Shown: one piece after another, positions 7,171 to 13,560 of the stretch
Numbering within the stretch: position 1 is the first letter of the stretch
Layout of the letters: the number at the start of each line of letters is the position of its first letter
NCBI GenBank assembly: GCA_002490315.1
Contig: DLKG01000040.1
Coordinates: forward strand, 3,606-17,165
Direction of reading: 5' to 3'
DNA: 13,560 nt
Source of the DNA: Prevotella sp. UBA7594
GTDB lineage: Bacteria; Bacteroidota; Bacteroidia; Bacteroidales; Bacteroidaceae
The notes under the pieces: generated by a model
Told to the model about the DNA's origin: nothing
Database searches by the model: none
What the model saw: only the letters and a program-made list of their open reading frames with translations
Position numbers and translations under genes: made by a program

Positions 7171-8586
7171 ATGAAAAGTAAGTTCGCGGCTTTTGCCATG
7201 CTGTTTGTCGCAGTGTTCACGCTGGGCTCGTGCCTCAATAGCGACGACGATTTCGTCTACACCGACGACAGCGCCATAACGTCGTTCTCCGTTACGACGG
7301 TGAAGCAGTATATACACACCCTCTCGTCGACAGGCGCCGACAGCGTGTACACGTCGACAACGTCGCTCACCGGCTACCGATTCAGCATCGACCAAAACAA
7401 TAACATCATATTCAACATCGACTCCCTCCCTTATGGCGTCGACGCCACGAAGATACTTTGCTCCGTGTCGGCGTCCAATTCGGGTACGGTGCTCATAAAG
7501 AGCAAGACGAGCGACACACTCTCCTACGTGTCGAGCACGGACTCCATAGACTTCTCCGTGCCAAGACAACTCCAGGTGGTGAGCAACTCAGGCAAGGCCC
7601 TGCGCAAGTACACGGTGACGGTGAACGTGCATAAGGAGGCTGCCGACTCGTTCAAGTGGCATGAGATGGCGGTGAGCGCTGCGCTGCAAAACCTCAGTAC
7701 GGTGAAGACCGTGGCTGTCAGCGCCGCTGACGGCACACAGCGCGTGATGCTCTTCGGCTCCGACGGCAACCATACATATATATATACGTACAAAGACGCT
7801 GAGGGATGGAGCGTGGCATCCACCAACCTCAACCATCAGCTCGACGCCAACGTCTGCAACAGCGTGGTGACGAAGAGCGACAGCGTATACATTTCAGAGA
7901 ACGGCAACATCCTCCGCTCTGCCGACGGCAGCCAGTGGGAGAGCATCGCCAACGCTACACCTGCCGTGCGCCTCGTCGCAGCAAGTCCGGTGCGCCTCTA
8001 TGCCTACAGCGCAGACGCGCAGCTACTCGCCTCCGCAGACTGTGGACACACATGGGCTGCCGCCACTATCGACACTGATGCTTCCTTCTTGCCCTCGGGC
8101 GAGACGACATACACCTGCACACAACTCTCCACCAACGCCGACAGCTATCGCGTGACGCTCATCGGAACACGCGCCGACGGCACGATGGCGGTGTGGGGAA
8201 AGATTGACGAGGCAGCTGCCAATAGCGAAAACCAGCCATGGGCGTACTATGAGGTGTCGGCAGACAACCGCCACGCGCTCCCCACGCTCTCAGGCATCAG
8301 CGTAGCCGCTTATGACGGCAGACTTTTCGTGCTTGGCACGCCCGACGCCTCCAGCGCCGCACAACTCTACGCCTCGCGCGACGGTGGCATCACATGGGCT
8401 GCCGACACGCTGCTTGGTATGCCCACGGGCTTCAACCTCTCTCTACAGGCTTCTCCTGCCACAGCAAAGACTCTGACCGTTGACGGCAAGAACTTCTTGT
8501 GGATGGTGAACGCTACTACGGGCGCCACATGGCGCGGACGCATCAACCGCCTCGGATGGGAGAAGAAGCAGTTTAACTTCGAGTAA
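7171..8586 (+). CDS. Surface-type lipoprotein with DUF6242 and Asp-box beta-propeller repeats
   Basis: I start this 471-residue protein at ATG 7171; an in-frame TTG at 7141 falls inside the promoter box and would add ten residues ahead of a good signal peptide. MKSKFAAFAMLFVAVFTLGSC is a lipoprotein signal with lipobox LGSC and acylated C21. The residues after it (LNSDDDF) are acidic, like the lipoprotein export signal that sends Bacteroidota lipoproteins to the cell surface. Residues 25-150 form a beta-rich module matching the DUF6242 pattern (DSAITSFSVTTVKQYIHTLSS, later DSIDFSVPRQLQVV). The rest resembles a sialidase-like propeller with Asp-boxes SADCGHTW (288-295) and SRDGGITW (402-409), and a degenerate one, SADGSQW (250-256). 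No enzymatic residues are evident; a binding or scaffolding role is plausible. It leads an operon with DUF6089, uppS, bamA and ompH, the next start being only 23 nt after its stop. Confidence 0.85.
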   Translation: MKSKFAAFAMLFVAVFTLGSCLNSDDDFVYTDDSAITSFSVTTVKQYIHTLSSTGADSVYTSTTSLTGYRFSIDQNNNIIFNIDSLPYGVDATKILCSVSASNSGTVLIKSKTSDTLSYVSSTDSIDFSVPRQLQVVSNSGKALRKYTVTVNVHKEAADSFKWHEMAVSAALQNLSTVKTVAVSAADGTQRVMLFGSDGNHTYIYTYKDAEGWSVASTNLNHQLDANVCNSVVTKSDSVYISENGNILRSADGSQWESIANATPAVRLVAASPVRLYAYSADAQLLASADCGHTWAAATIDTDASFLPSGETTYTCTQLSTNADSYRVTLIGTRADGTMAVWGKIDEAAANSENQPWAYYEVSADNRHALPTLSGISVAAYDGRLFVLGTPDASSAAQLYASRDGGITWAADTLLGMPTGFNLSLQASPATAKTLTVDGKNFLWMVNATTGATWRGRINRLGWEKKQFNFE

Positions 8587-8609
8587 GACCTCTTAAAGCC
8601 ACATCCGAC

Positions 8610-9293
8610 ATGAAGAAATTGCTTCTCTTGCTCCTCATGGCGGCCACCACAGCGACCGCCACAGCGCAGTCGGACGACGAGTATCGAATGGAGATTGGCG
8701 GCGGCGTCGCTCTCGTGCCCTATAAAGGCGACTTCGGCGGAAAACTTTTCGGCAATATGCAGCCGGGCGGCTCGGTAGTACTGCGGAGAGTCTTCAACCC
8801 CTATATGGACTTGCGCCTCGCCGCGATGTACGGCAAACTGAAAGGCTCGTCGAAGAACGTGAAGACCTACTATCCCGATTTCGCCGATAAACAATACGAC
8901 TTCAGCAATACGCTCATCGACGTCAGCGCCACATACGAATACAACTTCTGGCCCTACGGCACTGGACGCGACTACCGGGGCGCGAAACGTCTCACGCCGT
9001 TCATCTTCGCCGGACTCGGCGCCACCTTCGTTACGGGCGGCGGCAACAACGTCTTCACGGCGAACGTGCCACTCGGACTCGGCGTCAAATACAAACTATC
9101 GACGCGACTCAACCTTGGCATAGAATGGGCTACACATTTCTCCCTAAGCGACAAACTCGACGGCGTGAAGGACCCCTACGGCGTGGAAAGCTCCGGACTA
9201 TTCAAGAACACTGACTGCTACACAGCGTTGCAACTGACTCTTACGTACAGCTTCTGGGCGAAATGCCGCACATGCCACAACGCTGACGAGTAA
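8610..9293 (+). CDS. DUF6089 outer-membrane beta-barrel protein
   Basis: The 227-residue product starts with a signal peptide (MKKLLLLLLMAATTATATAQ, cleavage near 19/20). The mature part is glycine- and aromatic-rich with alternating strands (EYRMEIGGGVALVPYKGDF, MDLRLAAMYGKLKG, LIDVSATYEYNFWPYG, LTPFIFAGLGATFVTGG, LNLGIEWATHFSLSDKLDG), as in an eight-stranded or similar small OMP. It fits DUF6089, a Bacteroidota family that, as I recall it, is commonly found just upstream of uppS and bamA; function is not established. A short tail after the last strand carries CRTCH (219-223), formally a CxxCH pattern. It sits 23 nt after the lipoprotein gene and 27 nt before uppS, which strongly suggests one operon. 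Some conserved role near the BAM machinery is an inference from this synteny. Confidence 0.87.
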   Translation: MKKLLLLLLMAATTATATAQSDDEYRMEIGGGVALVPYKGDFGGKLFGNMQPGGSVVLRRVFNPYMDLRLAAMYGKLKGSSKNVKTYYPDFADKQYDFSNTLIDVSATYEYNFWPYGTGRDYRGAKRLTPFIFAGLGATFVTGGGNNVFTANVPLGLGVKYKLSTRLNLGIEWATHFSLSDKLDGVKDPYGVESSGLFKNTDCYTALQLTLTYSFWAKCRTCHNADE

Positions 9294-9320
9294 AAAAACG
9301 AATACAAACAATTCATAATT

Positions 9321-10064
9321 ATGGAACTCGACAAGAACAACATACCTCAGCACATAGCCATCATCATGGACGGCAACGGACGATGGGCAGCGGAGCGCGG
9401 CAAGCCGCGCAGCTACGGACATCAGGCGGGCGTCGATGCCGTAAGACGCATCACGTCGGAGTGTACACGCCTCGGCGTGAAGTACCTCACGCTCTACACG
9501 TTCTCTACGGAGAACTGGAATCGGCCGGCTACGGAGGTGGCTGCTCTCATGGGACTTGTCCTCTCCTCGCTTGAGGACGAGATCTTCATGAAGAACAACG
9601 TGAGATTTCAGGTTATCGGCGACATGGGACGCCTCCCCGTGGAGGTGCAGCAGAAGTTGCGCGAGACAATGGAACACACCGCTGACAACTCTGCCATGAC
9701 GATGGTCGTGGCGCTCAGCTACTCCTCACGCTGGGAAATCACCAACGCTACACGCGCCATTGCTGCCGAGGTGGCGGAAGGAAAGATTGCTCTTGACGAT
9801 ATCAACGAGGAAATCCTCTCGCGCCACATGACGACGAGTTTCATGCCCGACCCCGACTTGCTCATACGCACGGGTGGCGAGCAACGCATCAGCAATTATT
9901 TGCTCTGGCAGATTGCCTATTCCGAACTGTATTTCTGCGACACCTTCTGGCCCGACTTCGACGAGGAAGGACTCCATCGCGCCATCGCCGACTACCAGCG
10001 ACGCCAACGCCGCTTTGGTAAGACAGAGGCACAAGTGGAGGAGGAAATGGGAATTAGGAGTTAG
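9321..10064 (+). CDS. uppS: Undecaprenyl diphosphate synthase (cis-prenyltransferase)
   Basis: The 247-residue enzyme adds eight isopentenyl units in cis to farnesyl diphosphate, giving the C55 lipid carrier for peptidoglycan and surface glycans; it is cytosolic and membrane-associated. Conserved signatures are [12 protein letters not shown] (12-23) with the catalytic aspartate D17, H34 in [19 protein letters not shown] (58-69), and [27 protein letters not shown] (179-205 region) with R183, E187, R189 and E202, which have the same spacing as E. coli R194, E198, R200 and E213. Length is usual for the family. The last codons (GIRS) and the TAG stop lie in a heptamer repeat array that begins at 10052, so the natural C-terminus may have been altered by repeat growth; the active site is untouched. 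It is 27 nt downstream of DUF6089 and 190 nt upstream of bamA. Confidence 0.97.
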   Translation: MELDKNNIPQHIAIIMDGNGRWAAERGKPRSYGHQAGVDAVRRITSECTRLGVKYLTLYTFSTENWNRPATEVAALMGLVLSSLEDEIFMKNNVRFQVIGDMGRLPVEVQQKLRETMEHTADNSAMTMVVALSYSSRWEITNATRAIAAEVAEGKIALDDINEEILSRHMTTSFMPDPDLLIRTGGEQRISNYLLWQIAYSELYFCDTFWPDFDEEGLHRAIADYQRRQRRFGKTEAQVEEEMGIRS

Positions 10065-10084
10065 GAATTAGGAGTTGGGAATTT
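10052..10084 (+). repeat. Heptamer repeat array overlapping the uppS stop codon
   Basis: Four head-to-tail 7-bp units fit ARTTDKG: AATTAGG (10052), AGTTAGG (10059), AATTAGG (10066) and AGTTGGG (10073), followed by partial AATTT. The uppS stop TAG (10062-10064) is inside the second unit. The same unit family recurs after ompH, so it is a dispersed repeat family and not random low complexity. Confidence 0.88.
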
Positions 10085-10090
10085 ATAAGA

Positions 10091-10120
10091 AGGCTTAGGG
10101 AGGCTTATTAAGGCTTGTCA
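10091..10120. repeat. Three 10-bp units beginning AGGCTT
   Basis: AGGCTTAGGG, AGGCTTATTA and AGGCTTGTCA lie head to tail, sharing the first six bases. They follow the heptamer array in the uppS-bamA gap. No function is apparent; simple local duplication is likely. Confidence 0.65.
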
Positions 10121-10136
10121 ATTGGGCTTTTCACAA

Positions 10137-10193
10137 CTCATCTCCCCCGTCATAGCTTATCTCCCCCGTTATACTCATCTCCCTCTGTCACAG
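10137..10193. repeat. Three imperfect 18-20-bp units, CTCATCTCCCCCGT type
   Basis: Units start at 10137, 10156 and 10174, each of the form CTyATCTCCCyCyGTyAyA. The third is the most diverged. This is the second tandem repeat type in the 190-bp gap between uppS and bamA; no TAnnTTTG box is visible in the gap, so bamA is probably read through from upstream. Confidence 0.65.
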
Positions 10194-10254
10194 CCCAGTT
10201 TACGAAGGCTCATCCTCAAGAAAGCGAAACAAAAAAGAAATCAAAAAGCAAACG

Positions 10255-12870
10255 ATGAATATAGAAAAGGTGTTGACAACAGCCTGCATCCTTGCAAGCA
10301 GCTTAGCAGCCCAAGCGCAGGACAAGATAACATTCCCCGACATTTCTTATGCCGGGACTCCACGCACGGTGACACTCGCCGGCCTTGCCGTGTCGGGTGC
10401 CGAAGGCTACGAAGACTACATGCTGACCGGCATCTCAGGTCTGACCATAGGACAGCAGATTGAACTGCCAGGAGAGGAAATCACTGACGCAGTGAAGCAT
10501 TACTGGAAGTACGGACTCTTCTCCGAGGTGTCCATTTCCGTAGACTCACTCGTGCAGGACAAGGCTTATCTGCACATACATCTGCAGATGCGCCCGCGCG
10601 TGTCAACAATCAACTACGTCGGACTCAAGAAGTCGGAACGTACCGACATGGAGGAGAAACTCGGATTGCTCAAGGGCGCACAGATAACGCCCAACATGAT
10701 CGACCGTGCGAAAATCCTCGCAAAGAAGTACTTTGACGACAAGGGCTTCAAGAACGCTGACATACAAATCGTGCAGCGCGACGACGTGGCAAACAAGAAT
10801 CAGGTGATCCTGGATGTCATCATCGACAAAAAGGAAAAGATAAAGGTGCGCACCATCACCATTGAAGGCAACAAGGCTCTCTCCGACTCCAAGATTAAGG
10901 GCGGACTCTTCAAGAAGGGTGCCTTCGCGAAGACGCATGAGGCTGGCAAGCTCAGCACGCTGTTTAAGGCGAAAAAGTTCACGCCCGAACGCTGGAAGGT
11001 CGATAAGCAGAAGCTCATCGACAAGTACAACGAGTATGGCTACCGTGACGCCGTCATCGTCAGCGACTCCGTATGGAACGTCGACGACAAGCACGTCAGC
11101 ATCAAGGTGAAAGTGGACGAGGGAAAGAAGTACTACGTGCGTAACATAACGTGGGTGGGCAACACCATCTACTCCTCCGACTACCTCTCTGCCGTGCTCG
11201 GCATGAAGAAGGGCGACGTCTACAACCAAAAGCTCATGAACAAGCGCCTCTCTGAGGACGACGACGCCGTGGGCAACAATTACTGGAACAACGGCTATCT
11301 CTTCTACTCGCTCCACCCGACGGAGGTGAACATCGTGGGCGACTCCATCGACCTTGAGATGCGCATCTTCGAGGGTCCACAGGCTCACATCAACCACGTG
11401 CGCATCAACGGCAACGACCGACTCTACGAGAACGTCGTGCGACGCGAACTGCGAACAAAGCCGGGCGACCTCTTCTCCAAGGAGGCGCTGCAACGCTCCG
11501 CACGCGAGATTGCCTCTATGGGACATTTCGACCCGGAGAAGGTCAACCCGGACGTGAAACCCGATCCGGAGAACGGAACGGTGGACATCAACTGGGATCT
11601 GGAACAGAAGTCGAACGACCAGGTGGAGTTCTCGCTCGGATGGGGACAGACGGGTGTCATCGGACGCATCGGACTGAAGCTCAACAACTTCTCTATGCGC
11701 AACCTCTTCAACAAGAACAAGGAACACCGCGGATTCCTGCCCGTCGGCGACGGCGAGGTGCTGTCGCTCGGAGCACAGACCAACGGTACGTACTATCAGT
11801 CGTACAACGTGTCGTACTCCACCAACTGGTTTGGCGGCAAACGACCGATACAGTTCTCCGTGGGAGCCTACTTCTCAAAGCAGACCGACGTGTCGAGCAA
11901 CTACTATAATAGTGGTTACTTCAACAACTACTACAATTATATGTATGGCTACGGCAACTATAACGGCTACAACAACTACGAGTCGTACTACGACCCGGAC
12001 AAGTACGTGAAGCTCTTCGGACTCTCCCTCGGATGGGGTAAGCAGCTCCGCTGGCCTGACGACTACTTCCAGCTGTCGCTGCAACTGTCGTACACACGCT
12101 ATATGCTGAAGAACTGGAGCTACTTCCTCATGACTAACGGCAACTCCAACAACCTCAACCTCAGCATACAGCTATCGCGTACGTCTACTGACAACCAACT
12201 CTTCCCACGTCGCGGATCGGAGTTCCTGGCGTCGGTGACTATTACACCGCCTTGGTCGGCTTGGGACAAGAAGGACTACAAGAATCTCGCCACCGACCCG
12301 AAGTCGCCTACGTACAACCGCGAACAGCAGGAGAAATACCGCTGGGTGGAGTACCACAAGTGGAAGTTCAAGGGCAAGACCTACACAGCCCTTACAAGCG
12401 GACAGAAGTGTCTCGTGCTCATGACGCGTGTGGAGCTTGGCTTGCTCGGCTCCTTCAACAAGTATAAGAAGTCGCCTTTCGAAACTTACTACATGGGCGG
12501 CGACGGCATGACGGGCTACTCCACGAGCTACGCTGAGGAGACCATCGGACTCCGTGGCTACGAGAACGGATCTCTCACGCCTTACGGCTACGAGGGCTAC
12601 GCCTACGACCGCATGACCCTCGAGCTACGCTATCCGTTCCTCCTCGGCAATACTACCATCTACGGACTCGGCTTCCTGGAGGGCGGTAACGCCTGGACGG
12701 AAACGAAGAAGTTCAACCCGTTCGACATGAAGCGCTCTGCAGGTGTCGGCGTGCGTATCTTCCTCCCGATGGTCGGACTGATGGGTATCGACTGGGCATA
12801 CGGCTTCGACAAGGTGTTTGGCACGAAGGGCGGATCGCAGTTCCACTTCATATTGGGTCAAGAGTTCTAA
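10255..12870 (+). CDS. bamA: Outer membrane protein assembly factor BamA (Omp85)
   Basis: The 871-residue product inserts beta-barrel proteins into the outer membrane as the core of the BAM complex. A signal peptide ends LAAQA (cleavage about 21/22). Tandem POTRA domains fill the N-terminal half, about residues 35-440; landmarks are INYVGLKKSERTDMEEKL (near 120), VRTITIEGNKALSDSKI (near 198), VRNITWVGNTIYSSDYL and INHVRINGNDRLYENVVRREL (near 380). The C-terminal Omp85 barrel follows (about 455-871), with the loop-6 signature as GLRGY (765-769, the VRGF equivalent) and a terminal phenylalanine (GQEF) typical of the barrel signal. Unusual is a Tyr/Asn-rich insert at about 549-584 in an early barrel loop. 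It is longer than E. coli BamA, as is common in Bacteroidota. The neighbours uppS and ompH are classical partners in this locus, with ompH only 12 nt downstream. Confidence 0.97.
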   Translation: MNIEKVLTTACILASSLAAQAQDKITFPDISYAGTPRTVTLAGLAVSGAEGYEDYMLTGISGLTIGQQIELPGEEITDAVKHYWKYGLFSEVSISVDSLVQDKAYLHIHLQMRPRVSTINYVGLKKSERTDMEEKLGLLKGAQITPNMIDRAKILAKKYFDDKGFKNADIQIVQRDDVANKNQVILDVIIDKKEKIKVRTITIEGNKALSDSKIKGGLFKKGAFAKTHEAGKLSTLFKAKKFTPERWKVDKQKLIDKYNEYGYRDAVIVSDSVWNVDDKHVSIKVKVDEGKKYYVRNITWVGNTIYSSDYLSAVLGMKKGDVYNQKLMNKRLSEDDDAVGNNYWNNGYLFYSLHPTEVNIVGDSIDLEMRIFEGPQAHINHVRINGNDRLYENVVRRELRTKPGDLFSKEALQRSAREIASMGHFDPEKVNPDVKPDPENGTVDINWDLEQKSNDQVEFSLGWGQTGVIGRIGLKLNNFSMRNLFNKNKEHRGFLPVGDGEVLSLGAQTNGTYYQSYNVSYSTNWFGGKRPIQFSVGAYFSKQTDVSSNYYNSGYFNNYYNYMYGYGNYNGYNNYESYYDPDKYVKLFGLSLGWGKQLRWPDDYFQLSLQLSYTRYMLKNWSYFLMTNGNSNNLNLSIQLSRTSTDNQLFPRRGSEFLASVTITPPWSAWDKKDYKNLATDPKSPTYNREQQEKYRWVEYHKWKFKGKTYTALTSGQKCLVLMTRVELGLLGSFNKYKKSPFETYYMGGDGMTGYSTSYAEETIGLRGYENGSLTPYGYEGYAYDRMTLELRYPFLLGNTTIYGLGFLEGGNAWTETKKFNPFDMKRSAGVGVRIFLPMVGLMGIDWAYGFDKVFGTKGGSQFHFILGQEF

Positions 12871-12882
12871 CATTAAAGAAAA

Positions 12883-13398
12883 ATGAAAAAGTTCATATTC
12901 ATTTGCCTCTTTGCCCTGACATCGGCAATCTCGGCAAGCGCACAGAAATTTGCGCTCCTCGACATGGAGTACATCCTGAAGAACATCCCTGCCTATGAGC
13001 GTGCCAACGAGCAGCTCAATCAGGTGTCGAAGAAATGGCAGGCTGAGGTGGAGGCCCTTAACACGGAGGCGTCCACGATGTACAAGAACTATCAGAACGA
13101 GATGGTGTTCCTCTCGCAAGAGCAGAAGAAGGAGCGTCAGGATGCCATCGTCAAGAAGGAGAAGGACGCAAGCGACCTCAAACGCAAGTACTTCGGTCCG
13201 GAGGGTGAGCTCTTCAAGAAACGTGAGAGCCTCATGTCGCCGATTCAGGAGGAGATATACACGGCTGTAAAGGAGATTTCCGAACTCCGCGGATACTCCC
13301 TCGTCCTCGACCGCGCCTCCGACACTGGCATCATCTACGGCTCGCCGAAGATTGACATCAGTAACGAAGTGCTGCAGAAACTCGGATACGCTAATTAG
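12883..13398 (+). CDS. OmpH/Skp-family periplasmic chaperone
   Basis: The 171-residue protein has a signal peptide ending SASA (cleavage about 20/21) and the mature start QKFALLDMEYILKNIPAY, typical of OmpH/Skp proteins. The middle (about 37-115) is long, charged and helical with heptad character (ERANEQLNQVSKKWQAEVEAL), corresponding to the tentacle helices of the Skp trimer, and the end (YSLVLDRASDTGIIYGSPKIDISNEVLQKLGY) returns to the beta body. Skp trimers hold unfolded outer-membrane proteins in the periplasm and hand them to BAM. It starts 12 nt after bamA, so the two are surely co-transcribed. Bacteroidales often carry two ompH paralogues after bamA; a second would lie beyond this window. 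The last codon AAT and the TAG stop form a near-copy of the heptamer repeat that begins immediately after. Confidence 0.94.
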   Translation: MKKFIFICLFALTSAISASAQKFALLDMEYILKNIPAYERANEQLNQVSKKWQAEVEALNTEASTMYKNYQNEMVFLSQEQKKERQDAIVKKEKDASDLKRKYFGPEGELFKKRESLMSPIQEEIYTAVKEISELRGYSLVLDRASDTGIIYGSPKIDISNEVLQKLGYAN

Positions 13399-13560
13399 AA
13401 TTTTGAATTAGGAATTTGGAATTAGGAGTTTGGAATTTTGAATTAGGAATTTTGAATTAGGAGTTATTCTCGGGCTTCGCCCTGCGATTGGGAATTATCC
13501 AGTTTTGAATTTTGAATTAGGAATTTTGAATTAGGAGTTTTGAATTTTGAATTAGGAGTT
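13399..13560 (+). repeat. Large heptamer repeat array (ARTTDKG) after ompH, running to the window end
   Basis: Nine perfectly phased 7-bp units occupy 13399-13461, mostly AATTTTG and AATTAGG. A 39-bp interruption (13462-13500) contains a GGGC-TTC-GCCC hairpin at 13472-13482. Eight more phased units fill 13501-13556, with a partial unit at the edge. In the second block a three-unit group (AGTTTTG, AATTTTG, AATTAGG) occurs at 13501-13521 and again identically at 13536-13556, showing higher-order duplication. Seven is coprime to three, so the TAG in AATTAGG falls in all reading frames. Nothing coding is visible here. The array may continue beyond the window. Confidence 0.93.
13472..13482. other. 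Small GC hairpin interrupting the heptamer array
   Basis: GGGC (13472-13475) and GCCC (13479-13482) pair around a TTC loop. It is the only GC-rich part of the array and sits between the two blocks. It has no T-run immediately after it, so a role as terminator for the operon is uncertain. Confidence 0.5.

Noticed and set aside
10122..10463. Small 113-codon frame spanning the uppS-bamA gap
   Set aside because: It runs through tandem repeats and then out of frame through the start of bamA; no signal or domain is visible.
10603..11727. Leftward 374-codon frame opposite bamA (and a 317-codon one opposite the protease at 4016-4969)
   Set aside because: Val/Leu/Asp/His-rich antisense shadows of strongly biased coding sequence, with no recognisable domain and no promoter.
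13399..13560. CRISPR array
   Set aside because: Units are 7 bp, contiguous and without unique spacers; there are no cas genes.

Overview
The window looks like a chromosomal housekeeping stretch from a Bacteroidota bacterium, order Bacteroidales, most likely a Prevotella-type genome (genus is an inference). The signs are TAnnTTTG-type -7 promoter boxes in place of E. coli-like -35/-10 promoters, no clear Shine-Dalgarno sites, AT-rich leaders ahead of moderately GC-rich genes, families largely confined to Bacteroidota (DUF4923, DUF6242, DUF6089), and a lipoprotein with the acidic post-cysteine signal typical of surface export in this phylum. I see no prophage, insertion sequence, CRISPR array, tRNA or rRNA.

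Layout. Positions 1-2267 read leftward: the first 85 codons of cysteinyl-tRNA synthetase (cut by the window edge), then a gene-free stretch with a 34-bp tandem duplication and a short hairpin, then an ArnT/PMT-like membrane glycosyltransferase. A divergent promoter region (2268-2458) separates these from a rightward run: a secreted DUF4923 protein and XerD, 10 nt apart and probably co-transcribed; then a large periplasmic M16 zinc protease with its own promoter, closed by a very strong hairpin terminator at 6953-7006.

From 7136 on lies a likely envelope-biogenesis operon: a surface-type lipoprotein (DUF6242, Asp-box beta-propeller), an outer-membrane barrel protein (DUF6089), undecaprenyl diphosphate synthase (uppS), the barrel-assembly protein BamA, and an OmpH/Skp-like periplasmic chaperone. 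UppS makes the lipid carrier for wall and surface glycans, OmpH/Skp escorts unfolded porins, and BamA inserts them. The two uncharacterised envelope proteins at the head of this operon are the best candidates for something functionally new.

The most striking non-coding signal is a family of strict heptamer repeats (ARTTDKG). One array supplies the stop codon and last residues of uppS; a larger one starts at the ompH stop codon and runs to the window end. Overall this is ordinary conserved core genome with a few points worth checking, and I found no convincing undescribed multi-gene system.
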